A program made the translations under genes and the position numbers. A stretch of DNA of 64,000 nt from positions 62,001 through 126,000 of the forward strand of contig JBGAUW010000005.1 of assembly GCA_044228435.1 (NCBI GenBank), given 5' to 3'. The DNA is from Bog-950 sp044228435 (lineage in GTDB: Bacteria; Bacteroidota; Bacteroidia; Chitinophagales; LD1). This document shows, piece by piece, positions 31,870 to 41,523 of this stretch (the first letter of the stretch is position 1; every line of letters begins with the position of its first letter). The notes beneath the pieces are model-generated. The model was not told the DNA's origin, ran no database searches, and saw nothing but the letters and a program-made list of their open reading frames with translations.

Positions 31870-34319
31870 GCGATGCGGTAAGTTATTTTAAGCCACCAGC
31901 CAATTATTTTTGGCGCTGGGCCGAAAACGGAAAAGTTGCCGAAGGGCAACACATGGGGACTATTTGCTACCGCGACGACCTGGTGCAGATATTAAGAGCA
32001 CTGGCCCCTTATGGCTTGCCACCTTTAGGTAGTGTACTGCTTGTAATTGCAGCCTGCCACGAGGGCAGCTATGGTATTGGTGCTACGCAATCGAACATTA
32101 CTAAGTTTTTAGAGTCTCTGAAAATCGAATTAAAAGATATTCCGCGTGGCCTTTTAGAAGAGTTTAACCAAGTCGCGCTTAAACTAATAAATACAGTACG
32201 CAACTTGCCGGTTGATCTGAGAAGCGGCAATGCGCGTATACATTTAATTAATACGCTTTTTGAAAAAACGGCTCGCCCGGTTGTTGGCAATAAGGCGTTG
32301 GAGGTAATTGATGAATTTACGGCACATGTGTTAGATGCCGAGTTGCTGAGTAAGAATAAGCCTTACCTGGTAACAATAGACTTTATTGAAAAAGAATTTG
32401 TAGCTATTAGCTCTGCCACTTACTATTATACTGATACAGAAACCCTTGCACAAAAATTAAAAACCAGTGTTTTCGCACCACCGGAACCGGTTAAAATTGC
32501 GGTACCGGTGCCAGAAAACTTGGATGCTCCGTTAATGGTGCAATTAGAGGCTGATGTGCAAACGGCAGGCATTGCGAGGCTTACGCAAAGCATTGTAGCG
32601 GCACTAAATATCCCTATGCACTCGCGTAATGCCGGCGACCAGCCTATTGGCGGCATAAGTGATATTACTAACCGCGGCAACTTTGATAAGCTGCTTATAA
32701 GCGAGCTGGCTAACGACGACCTAACCCTTACGGCCCGGCTGGTAAATAACGAAGCGCTATACCTGCGGCGCGAAGTGCCACCGGTAAACATGCACCGTCA
32801 ACGGAATATTTTAATTGACAGCACCATTCGCCTGTGGGGCAAGCCGCGCATTTATGGCATTTCGGCCGCGCTGGCCTGCACATTAAACACGCAGCACCTG
32901 CAAGCTGTTAATTGCTACATCCTTACCGGTGCAGGTTTTTTATCTCAAAATTTTGCAACAAAGGCCGGTGTACTACGCGGCATGGAAACCCTAAGCGCCG
33001 ACCTGCATTGTATCCCCGCTCTGCTAAAATTTATAACCGAACATGAATCCATTGAGGGTACTGAAAACATATTGGTAACAAGCGAGGCCTCCCTGCAAAA
33101 TGCGCAATACCTGGCCAACTATCAATACATACAGCAGGGGCTTAAGTTTTTAGTGAGCGTAAACCGCGATGGGCACTTAAATTTTTACGAGTTTGTAAAC
33201 GGGCACCGCAAGCTGCTAAGCACTGCCCACCTGGATTTGAACGAATTATTAAAAGAAAAGCGCAACCGGGTTAAGCCACAAACCTATAATGATAAAGTGC
33301 CTGCCTTTTATCAGCAAAAGACTGCGCCGTTATTTTACCCAACAACACAGGTACGGCCATCGCTAAACAATTTCTTTTGTATAAGAAACAAAGAGTTTTT
33401 AGGAACTACTGAAACACAAAGGCTTCTATACTGGCCAGAGCATGACAAAGGTGCTATTGAGCTTTTACCGTTCATAGAAAAAGGCAATTATAAATCAGCA
33501 TTGTGCCCCCTCACCAATAAGCTTTATATTTTTGCAGGCACAGGTGATGTTAAATACCAAATAAGCCCGGTTACACTGAAGGAGCAGGCCATATACTGCC
33601 CGGGCCCTGACGGCTCTGTTTTATATGTAGTACATTTAAGATCGCTTAAAGAACCTTTAAAATTAAGTAACATAAGGGCAGAGGTTTTAAATATAGCTAC
33701 CGATTCGAATGTTTGTTTTATTGAAACAACCGAAGGTATAAAGACAGTGGTTGAAGAAACAGAAAAAATAAGTGTTGCTAAAATTACCAATGCCAGGTTC
33801 ATTGAGTTACTGTCTTATCAAAAATCCTTTACCAGGCCCGACAATACGCCTAACCGGCATATTAATAATGGCTACAGTGCATTACACCGTATTGAAAACA
33901 TAGCCGTTACCAACTCCGGCAATATTTGTTTTGGCCTCAGAGAGCTAAAGCTATTAGAAGACCAATCGCAACTTAAATTTAAAGAAATGAAGGTCCGTTC
34001 GATTGCTACTAAATCTATAAAGACAGAACTAAAAGATATACAACCCGGCACCCTGCTAAAGGGCACTTGCTTTAAACATACTAATGGCCACAGCATTATA
34101 ATAGACTCAAACGGACTGGCGCATTTTAAAGCCGGCAATGATAGTCTGCCTGAGTTTACAATAACCAGCGTTATTAATAAATCGGTAGCCGGATGGACCA
34201 GCGACGGAAAGATTTTTGGCTCCCCGTATTTTGTTCCGCCAGGCGATACGTGGCAAAAAATAAGTGCGAAAGAGTTTTACATCAATTACCTTAAAAAGTT
34301 TGCAGAACAATTACGCTAG
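31863..34319 (+). CDS. vWA-domain protein with C-terminal beta-propeller-like region
   Basis: 818 residues. Residues 1-300 are mostly helical and include GGISDITNRGNFDKLLISEL and NNEALYLRREVPPVNMHRQ, a conserved lead-in to vWA domains of MoxR-coupled proteins. The vWA core starts NILIDSTIRLWGKPRIYGIS. The MIDAS motif is D319-S-T-I-R323, lacking the second Ser of DxSxS, and the later acidic position reads LVTSEAS rather than TDG, so metal-dependent adhesion is probably weakened. From about residue 500 the sequence shows repeated strand-rich units (LYWPEHDKGAIELLP, NKLYIFAGTGDVKYQIS, VLYVVHLRSL) suggesting a propeller. It is coupled to the next gene by a one-base overlap (TAGTG). Confidence 0.8.
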   Translation: MLSDAVSYFKPPANYFWRWAENGKVAEGQHMGTICYRDDLVQILRALAPYGLPPLGSVLLVIAACHEGSYGIGATQSNITKFLESLKIELKDIPRGLLEEFNQVALKLINTVRNLPVDLRSGNARIHLINTLFEKTARPVVGNKALEVIDEFTAHVLDAELLSKNKPYLVTIDFIEKEFVAISSATYYYTDTETLAQKLKTSVFAPPEPVKIAVPVPENLDAPLMVQLEADVQTAGIARLTQSIVAALNIPMHSRNAGDQPIGGISDITNRGNFDKLLISELANDDLTLTARLVNNEALYLRREVPPVNMHRQRNILIDSTIRLWGKPRIYGISAALACTLNTQHLQAVNCYILTGAGFLSQNFATKAGVLRGMETLSADLHCIPALLKFITEHESIEGTENILVTSEASLQNAQYLANYQYIQQGLKFLVSVNRDGHLNFYEFVNGHRKLLSTAHLDLNELLKEKRNRVKPQTYNDKVPAFYQQKTAPLFYPTTQVRPSLNNFFCIRNKEFLGTTETQRLLYWPEHDKGAIELLPFIEKGNYKSALCPLTNKLYIFAGTGDVKYQISPVTLKEQAIYCPGPDGSVLYVVHLRSLKEPLKLSNIRAEVLNIATDSNVCFIETTEGIKTVVEETEKISVAKITNARFIELLSYQKSFTRPDNTPNRHINNGYSALHRIENIAVTNSGNICFGLRELKLLEDQSQLKFKEMKVRSIATKSIKTELKDIQPGTLLKGTCFKHTNGHSIIIDSNGLAHFKAGNDSLPEFTITSVINKSVAGWTSDGKIFGSPYFVPPGDTWQKISAKEFYINYLKKFAEQLR

Positions 34320-37045
34320 TGGAACTACAGATAAAATATAACCCCAAACAAAAAGGCAACACCGATGCTGTATTTATTGCAGGCAGCACAGCCGCGGCAT
34401 GGTTGCGCGAAATTGATAGCTGGCAGATACCTTACGGCCAGTTGCAGTGTTATGTGGTTCCCGAATCGATACGCAGTATTAAACCTGCGGGCCTTTTTGT
34501 TATAGTAAGTGCCACAGGCAACAAAGCTATGCAGCAATTACCTGCTTATACTGCTGTAACGGGCCGGCTATATATACCGGCATCCGCTGCCTTGTATCCT
34601 GCAGTTACTAAATCTGAACTTGAAAAAATATTGCTTTGGAAGGTGCAGTTTTTCCATCCCACTATAGGCCTGGTTGGCTTTGAGCCTGAAGACCGCATTG
34701 ACTTACTTCAACTGATTCAACTACCGGTAGTATTAGAGAACAGGTGGCAAAGCGCACCGGCAGCTATCACAGTGCCGCCCTTACAGTCTATAAGGGTGCA
34801 GCGCGATGAAGTGCAGGATTTGCTTGAAAGTTTTAAAAAAGAAATTGGTGTAAAACCTATTGAAGAAATACCCGGCAAACCGGCACCGGCCGCGCAAGCT
34901 GCAAAAATGGCGGGCAACCGCATTCTTTATTATCTGCTTGCAGCAATTATGTTCATACCAATGGTGCTGGGTACTTTAATTGCCTTATTGGTTAACCTGC
35001 TACCAAAAAGCAATAGCCCATCAGCACCCCCCGCAAGCTATCGCTCTCCTTCGTGGTTAGAAGGTTTTTTAGGAAACATAACCGAACGCACCACTACCTG
35101 GATTAAAAAAACCATGGAGGAGCTACAAAAAGAACGCGATAGCGAAATAAACCGGTTAATGAACCTGTTTGAAACCGACCCCGATGAGGCGCTTAAATAT
35201 GCTATACCCTTATCGAGCATGTACCAGGGCCGTGGAACTACCGATGAGGGCAGTAAACTGACCCGGCAGGATAGCTTGTTTAATATGCGGGGCTTAGGCG
35301 GTGGGCAAGTGCGCAGCGTGTGGAATATTGGCGACCGGGCAAACGATTTACGGATAAAGTATATAAAGGCAGCTGAACAGGAGTTAAAACGAGGTAACTA
35401 CAAACGTGCGGCTTATATATATACCAACCTGCTGGGCGATTATAACAGTGCCGCCAATGCACTTATGCAGGGTAAGTTTTACCGCGAAGCGGCAGCACTC
35501 TACAAAGACCACCTGCACCGTAAACAAGCGGCTGCTGATTGCCTTGAAAAAGGAGGGCTTCTGGAAGAGGCGATAGAGCTGTATATAGAACTAAATAACT
35601 ACGAAAAGGCCGGAGACCTTTACACCGTATTGGGGCAAAATACAAAAGCAGAAGCCTGCTATGCTAAATGTGTTGAAAGCGCCCTGCAGGTAAAAAACTA
35701 TTTAGAGGTAGCCCGGTTACAACATTACAAACTAAATAATACCGCCGAAGCATTTACTACCTTAATGCTTGGCTGGGAAGAAAACATAAAGCCCGCAGAA
35801 TGCCTTACACAATATTATACTCTGAAGCAGCAAACGGGCGAAACAGAAGTGGTGGCGGATATTGAAGCGGTTTATAAAAAGGCATCTACTTCGCAGCAAA
35901 AAAATATGCTGCTGGATGTAATGCAGCAGGTAAACAAATTGTACCCCGGTAAAACTACCGAAACAACCACCAATATAGCTTATGAAATTATAAGCGAACA
36001 GGCCAACGCGGGAAACCTTACCCGCCTGAGCGTTTTAGCAAACTACACCGAAGATGACCAACTGGTAACAAGCGATTGCAGCCGTTACATACACCTGCAT
36101 AAAAAACAAACCGCTATACAAAATGTGGTTAGCGATTTAAGGCTGAATAAAGATGTGAAATGGTTTAAGGCCATGAACGTGCATAATTGCGTTTATTCAT
36201 TCGGCATTTCGCAGGGCAGGCTTATTTTTTCGCGCACCAACTGGTATAACAATACCGACTATTGTATTTGGAATGAACCCTTAGCCGTAGTAGATAAAAT
36301 GGTAATAGCCGTAAATGCTTTACAAAAAAACAGTGTTGTTATATACTACCTGACCGGTAACGGTTTTTACGATAAAAAGCTGCAGGCAAATAAATACTTC
36401 GATTTTTCGCTGAATCTTTATACCTGCGCCTACCTTCCGGCCGATATGCTTGCCGTGGGAGTTGATAACATAAACCGCATTGCTGCCGTTGTAAGGCACG
36501 ATGACGGAGCATCGCTAAATCATTACAACACCGACAATAGCCTGGTAAAAACTACCGATTGTACCGGTGATTTTGCGCGGCTTAATTTTTATACCGCTGC
36601 CGTGCCAATGACGGCCAAAGCCGGTGGCTTTTATTTTAAACAAGATGACGTATTGTTTTTTATTTCTAACGACGGAGATGTGCGCTCCATCGATTTTGAT
36701 TCTACCATCAGCTATTTAGCTATATCGCACTTACTGGGCGCACCTAAATTTATTATCAGCTGCACGGTTGGGGTTTTGTTTGTAACCGATGCCAACGGCC
36801 AGTTTGCTTTATTAGGTGATAGCAGCGAAATGGGAATAATAAGCGCTGTATTTATATCGGATACCTGCGCGGCAGCAGCCAGTGGACATTGCCTAACCGT
36901 ATATACTATAGATGGAGCGGTTAGCGTGAAGCAACAAATTGAAGTAGAAGAAACGATTGTTGCGGTGCTTACTACCAACCAACGAAACGAAATTGCTTTG
37001 CTGTTGGAAAATGGCGAAATGAAGAAGTTTGCAATTGAAGAATAG
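34319..37045 (+). CDS. Membrane-anchored TPR/beta-propeller protein of the ternary system
   Basis: 908 residues, GTG start overlapping the vWA stop codon. Domain order: N-terminal bpX-like domain (1-160, including FFHPTIGLVGFEPEDRIDLL); one membrane helix (about 202-228, ILYYLLAAIMFIPMVLGTLI); a charged helix (250-300); TPR/SEL1-like helical units (about 345-550, e.g. YKRAAYIYTNLLGDYNSAAN, AIELYIELNNYEKAGDLYTV); and a WD/PQQ-like beta-propeller (about 590-908). This fusion ties the MoxR-vWA machine to the inner membrane and offers large protein-binding surfaces. No toxin or nuclease motif was seen. The family is assigned from context plus domain order. Confidence 0.75.
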   Translation: MELQIKYNPKQKGNTDAVFIAGSTAAAWLREIDSWQIPYGQLQCYVVPESIRSIKPAGLFVIVSATGNKAMQQLPAYTAVTGRLYIPASAALYPAVTKSELEKILLWKVQFFHPTIGLVGFEPEDRIDLLQLIQLPVVLENRWQSAPAAITVPPLQSIRVQRDEVQDLLESFKKEIGVKPIEEIPGKPAPAAQAAKMAGNRILYYLLAAIMFIPMVLGTLIALLVNLLPKSNSPSAPPASYRSPSWLEGFLGNITERTTTWIKKTMEELQKERDSEINRLMNLFETDPDEALKYAIPLSSMYQGRGTTDEGSKLTRQDSLFNMRGLGGGQVRSVWNIGDRANDLRIKYIKAAEQELKRGNYKRAAYIYTNLLGDYNSAANALMQGKFYREAAALYKDHLHRKQAAADCLEKGGLLEEAIELYIELNNYEKAGDLYTVLGQNTKAEACYAKCVESALQVKNYLEVARLQHYKLNNTAEAFTTLMLGWEENIKPAECLTQYYTLKQQTGETEVVADIEAVYKKASTSQQKNMLLDVMQQVNKLYPGKTTETTTNIAYEIISEQANAGNLTRLSVLANYTEDDQLVTSDCSRYIHLHKKQTAIQNVVSDLRLNKDVKWFKAMNVHNCVYSFGISQGRLIFSRTNWYNNTDYCIWNEPLAVVDKMVIAVNALQKNSVVIYYLTGNGFYDKKLQANKYFDFSLNLYTCAYLPADMLAVGVDNINRIAAVVRHDDGASLNHYNTDNSLVKTTDCTGDFARLNFYTAAVPMTAKAGGFYFKQDDVLFFISNDGDVRSIDFDSTISYLAISHLLGAPKFIISCTVGVLFVTDANGQFALLGDSSEMGIISAVFISDTCAAAASGHCLTVYTIDGAVSVKQQIEVEETIVAVLTTNQRNEIALLLENGEMKKFAIEE

Positions 37046-37051
37046 CGGGTA

Positions 37052-38098
37052 TTACCGTTTAGCTATTTGCTTAGCCCACTTAGGCAATATTATTAAGCCC
37101 AACAGTATATACAAGTAGTACGAATACAGCCGCCATACCAACGCTACCGCCGCCGAAAGCCCTACCGGTGTAAACTCGCAGTTAAGCGCCATAAATGATA
37201 ACTCTGCTACACCGGTTGCCCCCGGGGTAGTAGGCACGCCGGTAAATATCCAAAGCACATATTGGCGCGAAAGGGCCATTAAAAAACTAAAATCGGTTAT
37301 TGCAAAGGCATACAACAACGATACCGCCAACAGGTAACGGCCTACCCAGTTTATCAGTGTGGCAATACTCATTTTAACCCAAAAAGCTAAGGGGCGGCCT
37401 TTGAACTCGCGGGCTGTTAGTTCTACTTCATCACCCAGTTCGGCAATACCTTTTTCGAAACGGTTTAATAATACAACCTTAGAAAGGCGATGGAAAAACT
37501 TTTTGGCAGCATGCGGAAAAACAAACAAGGCGCTGCCTAAAAAAATACAGGCGCATAATAAAACGCCATAGCCAATCCAGGCATAACTGCCAAAGGCGCG
37601 TAAAGTTTGTAACACCGGGCTATCGGCCAGGTCGGCGCAGGCGTAAGTAAAGTTAAGCATACTGCTACCCAGTATTGAATACAATACCGTCCAAACCACC
37701 ACAAAAGCCATGTTATCGAAAAAGGCATTCAGCATTAATACTGCTACGCTTTTGCCATAGGTAAGTCCGCTGTTTTTTAATATAAACAATACAAAAGGGG
37801 CCTCGCTTACTTTAGGTACTATACAAGCGCTAAACTCCCACATGGTAATGGTCTGAAAAGTCTTTTTCCAGGTCATGTGCTTATTAGTGCTAAGCCGCAG
37901 CTTATACATAAAAGCAGCATCGCGCACAATTACCGTTAAGGCCGCAATAAGTAACCCAACAATCAATTTAGTGTTGATGCTAACCGCCTGTAAGGCTGCA
38001 AAATTCATTTTGGTAATAAGGTACGCCGAAGCACCTATGCCTATGCTTAAAGGTATAAGCAGTTTCCAAAGGTTTATTTTTTGCGGGGCGTCGCTCAC
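37052..38098 (-). CDS. LPG-synthase transmembrane-region-like protein (UPF0104)
   Basis: 348 residues, GTG start at 38098. About eight membrane helices are visible (for example LLIPLSIGIGASAYLITKM, LIVGLLIAALTVIVRDAAFM, IGYGVLLCACIFLGSALFVF, YSYYLYILLGLIILPKW). PTTPGATGVAELSFMAL is the conserved motif of the lysylphosphatidylglycerol-synthase N-terminal (flippase-like) family. No aminoacyl-transferase domain is attached, so it is a stand-alone UPF0104 membrane protein, likely involved in lipid handling; the substrate is unknown. It is convergent with the ternary operon (6-base gap). Confidence 0.87.
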   Translation of the reverse strand: MSDAPQKINLWKLLIPLSIGIGASAYLITKMNFAALQAVSINTKLIVGLLIAALTVIVRDAAFMYKLRLSTNKHMTWKKTFQTITMWEFSACIVPKVSEAPFVLFILKNSGLTYGKSVAVLMLNAFFDNMAFVVVWTVLYSILGSSMLNFTYACADLADSPVLQTLRAFGSYAWIGYGVLLCACIFLGSALFVFPHAAKKFFHRLSKVVLLNRFEKGIAELGDEVELTAREFKGRPLAFWVKMSIATLINWVGRYLLAVSLLYAFAITDFSFLMALSRQYVLWIFTGVPTTPGATGVAELSFMALNCEFTPVGLSAAVALVWRLYSYYLYILLGLIILPKWAKQIAKR

Positions 38099-38112
38099 GC
38101 GTTAAAAATAAA

Positions 38113-38136
38113 AAACCCGCTTGCATAAGCGGGTTT
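38113..38136 (-). terminator. Strong Rho-independent terminator after scpA
   Basis: AAACCCGCTT (38113-38122) and AAGCGGGTTT (38127-38136) form a perfect 10-base-pair stem with a GCAT loop. On the minus strand it is followed by a T-rich tract (TTTATTTTTAAC). It lies 23 bases beyond the scpA stop codon. Confidence 0.85.
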
Positions 38137-38158
38137 GTATTTTCAGTTGTCGACGGCA

Positions 38159-38950
38159 TTAATTCTGCTGCCCTTCCAACACTACTTCTTTAATTTCTTC
38201 GGGGTCGTTCTTTTCTACCCAAAAATTATTGTAGCCTTCGCCTATGGTAATTTTTATCTGCTGCTCTTGTATTAACTCTAACACTGAAAGAAAGACGAAA
38301 ATGGCATGTATGCGATTTTCCACTTCGGCAAACACTTCTTCAAAAGCTGTCTTTTGTCCTATTTTAATTTTTTCGAGCAGCATCATTTTTTCACCGCTAA
38401 TGGTATACGCCGGCGATTCAACGGTGTGCACCACCTTCTTATTCTTTTCGCGGGCAATGCGATCCAACACGTTTTGGAAAGATTTAAGCAACCGGAACAT
38501 GGTTAAGCTTTGCATCTCGAACTCGGTTTCAAACAAGTCGGCTATCTCTTTATTCTCATGCAGGGTGTTTCCGCGTTTGGTAATGCTTTGGCGGTCTTCT
38601 TCCATTTTGCGCATGTTCTCGGTTACCTCTTTGTACTTTTTGTACTCAATAAGGCGGGTAACCAATTCATCGCGGGGGTCAATTTCTTTACCGGTTTCTG
38701 GGTCTACCTCTTTACGTGGCAACAGCAACTTAGCCTTTATGCGCATAAGCGTAGCGGCTACTAAAATAAATTCGCTGGCCACCTCAATGTTTAAGGCATC
38801 CATTTTCCGGATAAAATCCAAAAAGTCGTTGGCTACTTTAAAAATAGGAACGTCGTATATATCCAATTCATCGCGCTCGATAAAAAACAGTAGCAGGTCG
38901 AAGGGACCTTCAAACTGCGGCAATTTTATTTCATACGTTTCCTGGCTCAT
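38159..38950 (-). CDS. scpA: Segregation and condensation protein A
   Basis: 263 residues. It opens with YEIKLPQFEGPFDLLLFFIERDELDIYDVPI, the kleisin N-terminal helix that binds the SMC neck. The middle is charged and helical, and the C-terminal winged-helix part (about 195-250) has TAFEEVFAEVENRIHAIFVFLSVLELIQEQQI. ScpA bridges SMC heads in the chromosome-condensing SMC-ScpAB complex. scpB is not in this window, which is common in Bacteroidota. It lies 31 bases downstream of recQ on the same strand, and a strong terminator follows. Confidence 0.93.
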   Translation of the reverse strand: MSQETYEIKLPQFEGPFDLLLFFIERDELDIYDVPIFKVANDFLDFIRKMDALNIEVASEFILVAATLMRIKAKLLLPRKEVDPETGKEIDPRDELVTRLIEYKKYKEVTENMRKMEEDRQSITKRGNTLHENKEIADLFETEFEMQSLTMFRLLKSFQNVLDRIAREKNKKVVHTVESPAYTISGEKMMLLEKIKIGQKTAFEEVFAEVENRIHAIFVFLSVLELIQEQQIKITIGEGYNNFWVEKNDPEEIKEVVLEGQQN

Positions 38951-38981
38951 TTCTTTTAAACTTTAATGGTGGCTGTAACTT

Positions 38982-41186
38982 TTAGTTCGCCATTTCGCTC
39001 ATAAACTTAATGCGCATCAGCTGTAGGTTTTCTATATCTACATCATCGTTTTTAAACTCTTCGCAGGCAGCATCTAACGAATCGGTAGGGGCTGTGCGAT
39101 AGTATTCGTATATGTCCTCAATCAAATCCTCATCTAAAACTGTTTCTAAATAATAATCGAGGTTAAGTTTGGTACCGCTATTTACAATCGTTTCTAATTC
39201 ATGAATCAGCTCAGGGCGCTTTTTACCAAGCATTTTGGCAATCTCATCAATCGAAATCTTTTTATCGATGGCCTGTATAATCCTGATTTTATCGCCGCTT
39301 TTGTTTACCACACCCTTCACTACAAAATCGGTAGGGCGCTCTATGTCGTTCTCTTCAACATACTTTTTAATCGCCTCTATAAATTTCTTACCGTAGCGCT
39401 CGGCCTTACCTTTACTAACCCCACTAATGTTGCATAGCTCATCCATACTAATAGGGTACTTGGTAGCCATCTCTTCCAACGATGAATCCTGGAAGATAAC
39501 GTATGGCGGCAGGTTGTGCTGCTTACCTACCTGCTTGCGCAGTTCCTTAAGCATGTTAAGCACCTGTGGGTCTAATACGCCACGGCTTGCGCTGCCATCT
39601 TCTACAATTACATCGCTGCCATCATCTTCGTAGTTGTGATTTATAGAAACCTTCATTACGCGCGGTTTGCGTAAAAACTCGTGACCGCGGGCTGTAATTT
39701 TTAATAAACCATATTGCTCAATATCCTTATCCAGCAAACCGGCCATCATAGCATGGCGGATAACCGAGTTCCAGTGGTGCTCGTCTTTATCGGAGCCATT
39801 ACCAAACCAAGGTTGCTTATCGTATTTAAAGTCGGTAACTTCTTTTCCTTTTTTACCTATCAACAACTTGGTTACGTAAGGTAAATCGTGGTTTTCTTTT
39901 ACCGCGCGTATAACTGTAAGGGCCAGCTTGGTATCTTCCGTTACATCCAGTTTTTCTTTCGGGTGTTTGCAGTTATCGCACATGCAGTTGCAATCTTTGG
40001 CGTTAAACTCTTCGCCAAAGTAATGCAGTAAAAATTTACGACGACACTCGGCACTTTCTATATAAGCAACGGTTTCGTTAATCAGCTGTATGTTGCGCTC
40101 GCGCTCTGCTACGCTCTTATCGCGCAGTAGCTTTTCGAGCTTCGAAATATCTTTATACGAAAAATACACTACACACTCTCCGTCCAGCCCGTCGCGGCCG
40201 GCACGGCCTGTTTCCTGATAGTAGTTTTCTAAGCTTTTAGGTATATCGTAGTGTATTACAAAGCGGATATCCGGCTTATCTATACCCATACCAAAGGCAA
40301 TGGTAGCCACTATTACATCCAGCTCTTCCATCAAAAAGGCATCCTGGGTTTGAGTGCGCAGTTTACCCTCCAGCCCGGCGTGGTAAGGCTGGGCCTTAAT
40401 ACCATTGGCGCGCAAAACCTCCGACAAATCATCGCAGGTTTTGCGGTTAATAACATAAATAATACCGCTTTTACCCGGGCGCTGTTTTATAAACTGCACC
40501 ATATTTTTAATGGCCAGCTGCGGTGTTTTTTTGCTGCGGATTTCGTAATAAAGGTTGGGCCTGTTAAACGACGAAATAAAAATGTTGGGCTTTTTAAGCT
40601 CCAGCGTTTTTACAATATCGCTTTGCACCTTAGGGGTTGCCGTAGCCGTAAGGGCTATGATGGGGAACTTTTGATTGAGGGCCGTAATAATTTCGCGTAT
40701 GCGGCGATACTCGGGCCTAAAATCGTGTCCCCATTCCGATATACAGTGGGCCTCATCAACCGCAATAAAGCTAACCCTTACTTCTTTAAAAAGGTCTACC
40801 GTATCCTGCTTGGTAAGCGTTTCGGGCGCTACATAGAGCATTTTGGTTTTGCCCTCTTTAATATCCTTAATAACCACATTGCGCTCGGTGCGGTTAAGCG
40901 ACGAGTTTAAAAAGTGGGCTATGCTGTCTTTATCTGAGTAGTTACGCACCAGGTCTACCTGGTTTTTCATAAGGGCGATAAGCGGCGAAATAATAATAGC
41001 CACCCCCTCGCTCATAATGGCGGGCAATTGGTAGCAAAGCGACTTGCCGCCTCCGGTAGGCATAATTACAAAGGTATCTTTGCCGGCCAGCACCGATTTA
41101 ACGATTGCCTCCTGGGTACCTTTAAATTTGGTAAAGCCGAAAAACTCCTGTAGGGCTTCCTGTGGGCTCATTTCTGCTATAGTCAT
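38982..41186 (-). CDS. recQ: ATP-dependent DNA helicase RecQ
   Basis: 734 residues. Walker A IMPTGGGKSLCYQLP (41-55), DEAH box VDEAHCISEWGHDFRP (143-158), motif VI region QETGRAGRDGLDG, and the RecQ zinc-binding set CRRKFLLHYFG ... CNCMCDNC. The HRDC domain is at about 525-605 (LLKELRKQVGKQHNLPPYVIF ... MDELCNISGVSKGKAERYGKKF), with an additional C-terminal helical region. It unwinds DNA at stalled forks and recombination intermediates. A second in-frame ATG (MSPQEAL) five codons in is an alternative start. It is the first gene of the recQ-scpA pair. Confidence 0.95.
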   Translation of the reverse strand: MTIAEMSPQEALQEFFGFTKFKGTQEAIVKSVLAGKDTFVIMPTGGGKSLCYQLPAIMSEGVAIIISPLIALMKNQVDLVRNYSDKDSIAHFLNSSLNRTERNVVIKDIKEGKTKMLYVAPETLTKQDTVDLFKEVRVSFIAVDEAHCISEWGHDFRPEYRRIREIITALNQKFPIIALTATATPKVQSDIVKTLELKKPNIFISSFNRPNLYYEIRSKKTPQLAIKNMVQFIKQRPGKSGIIYVINRKTCDDLSEVLRANGIKAQPYHAGLEGKLRTQTQDAFLMEELDVIVATIAFGMGIDKPDIRFVIHYDIPKSLENYYQETGRAGRDGLDGECVVYFSYKDISKLEKLLRDKSVAERERNIQLINETVAYIESAECRRKFLLHYFGEEFNAKDCNCMCDNCKHPKEKLDVTEDTKLALTVIRAVKENHDLPYVTKLLIGKKGKEVTDFKYDKQPWFGNGSDKDEHHWNSVIRHAMMAGLLDKDIEQYGLLKITARGHEFLRKPRVMKVSINHNYEDDGSDVIVEDGSASRGVLDPQVLNMLKELRKQVGKQHNLPPYVIFQDSSLEEMATKYPISMDELCNISGVSKGKAERYGKKFIEAIKKYVEENDIERPTDFVVKGVVNKSGDKIRIIQAIDKKISIDEIAKMLGKKRPELIHELETIVNSGTKLNLDYYLETVLDEDLIEDIYEYYRTAPTDSLDAACEEFKNDDVDIENLQLMRIKFMSEMAN

Positions 41187-41523
41187 AATCCTTAATTTTT
41201 TTGATGTAAAACTACCTCTCTATATAGCGTATGTTTATTTGCGTGCTTTAAAATAATTCTTTTTTTAAAAAAGGATGGCGAATTTAAAAACAAGTTTTGA
41301 AGAAAGCAGGGGGTTACGAATTATTATGAGATGGTTTTTATATACGAATAAATAGGATGCTTGTTGCAAAGCTTAAAGCTTGTGCAAGTAGCTGTTATTC
41401 AACCGTTTTGAATGGAAACCACCCATGTAGGGGCGGCCTTTGGTGTAAAATAAGATAACGCAACCCATTTTGACACACCGTTTGAATAATTACTTTTGCG
41501 CCTCTTTAAAATAAGCATCACTA
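41187..41523. other. 337-base divergent region between recQ and manC
   Basis: No gene seen. It contains a T-run/A-run (about 41259-41273), a palindrome-rich AAAGCTTAAAGCTTG segment (about 41370-41383) and the manC promoter annotated at 41469-41498. An AT-rich part near 41187-41260 is the likely recQ promoter side. Confidence 0.5.
41469..41498 (+). promoter_or_regulatory. Bacteroidota-type promoter for manC
   Basis: TTTG (41469-41472), an 18-base spacer and TACTTTTG (41491-41498), an exact TAnnTTTG -7 element. Transcription would begin near 41503, about 20 bases before the manC ATG. Confidence 0.6.
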
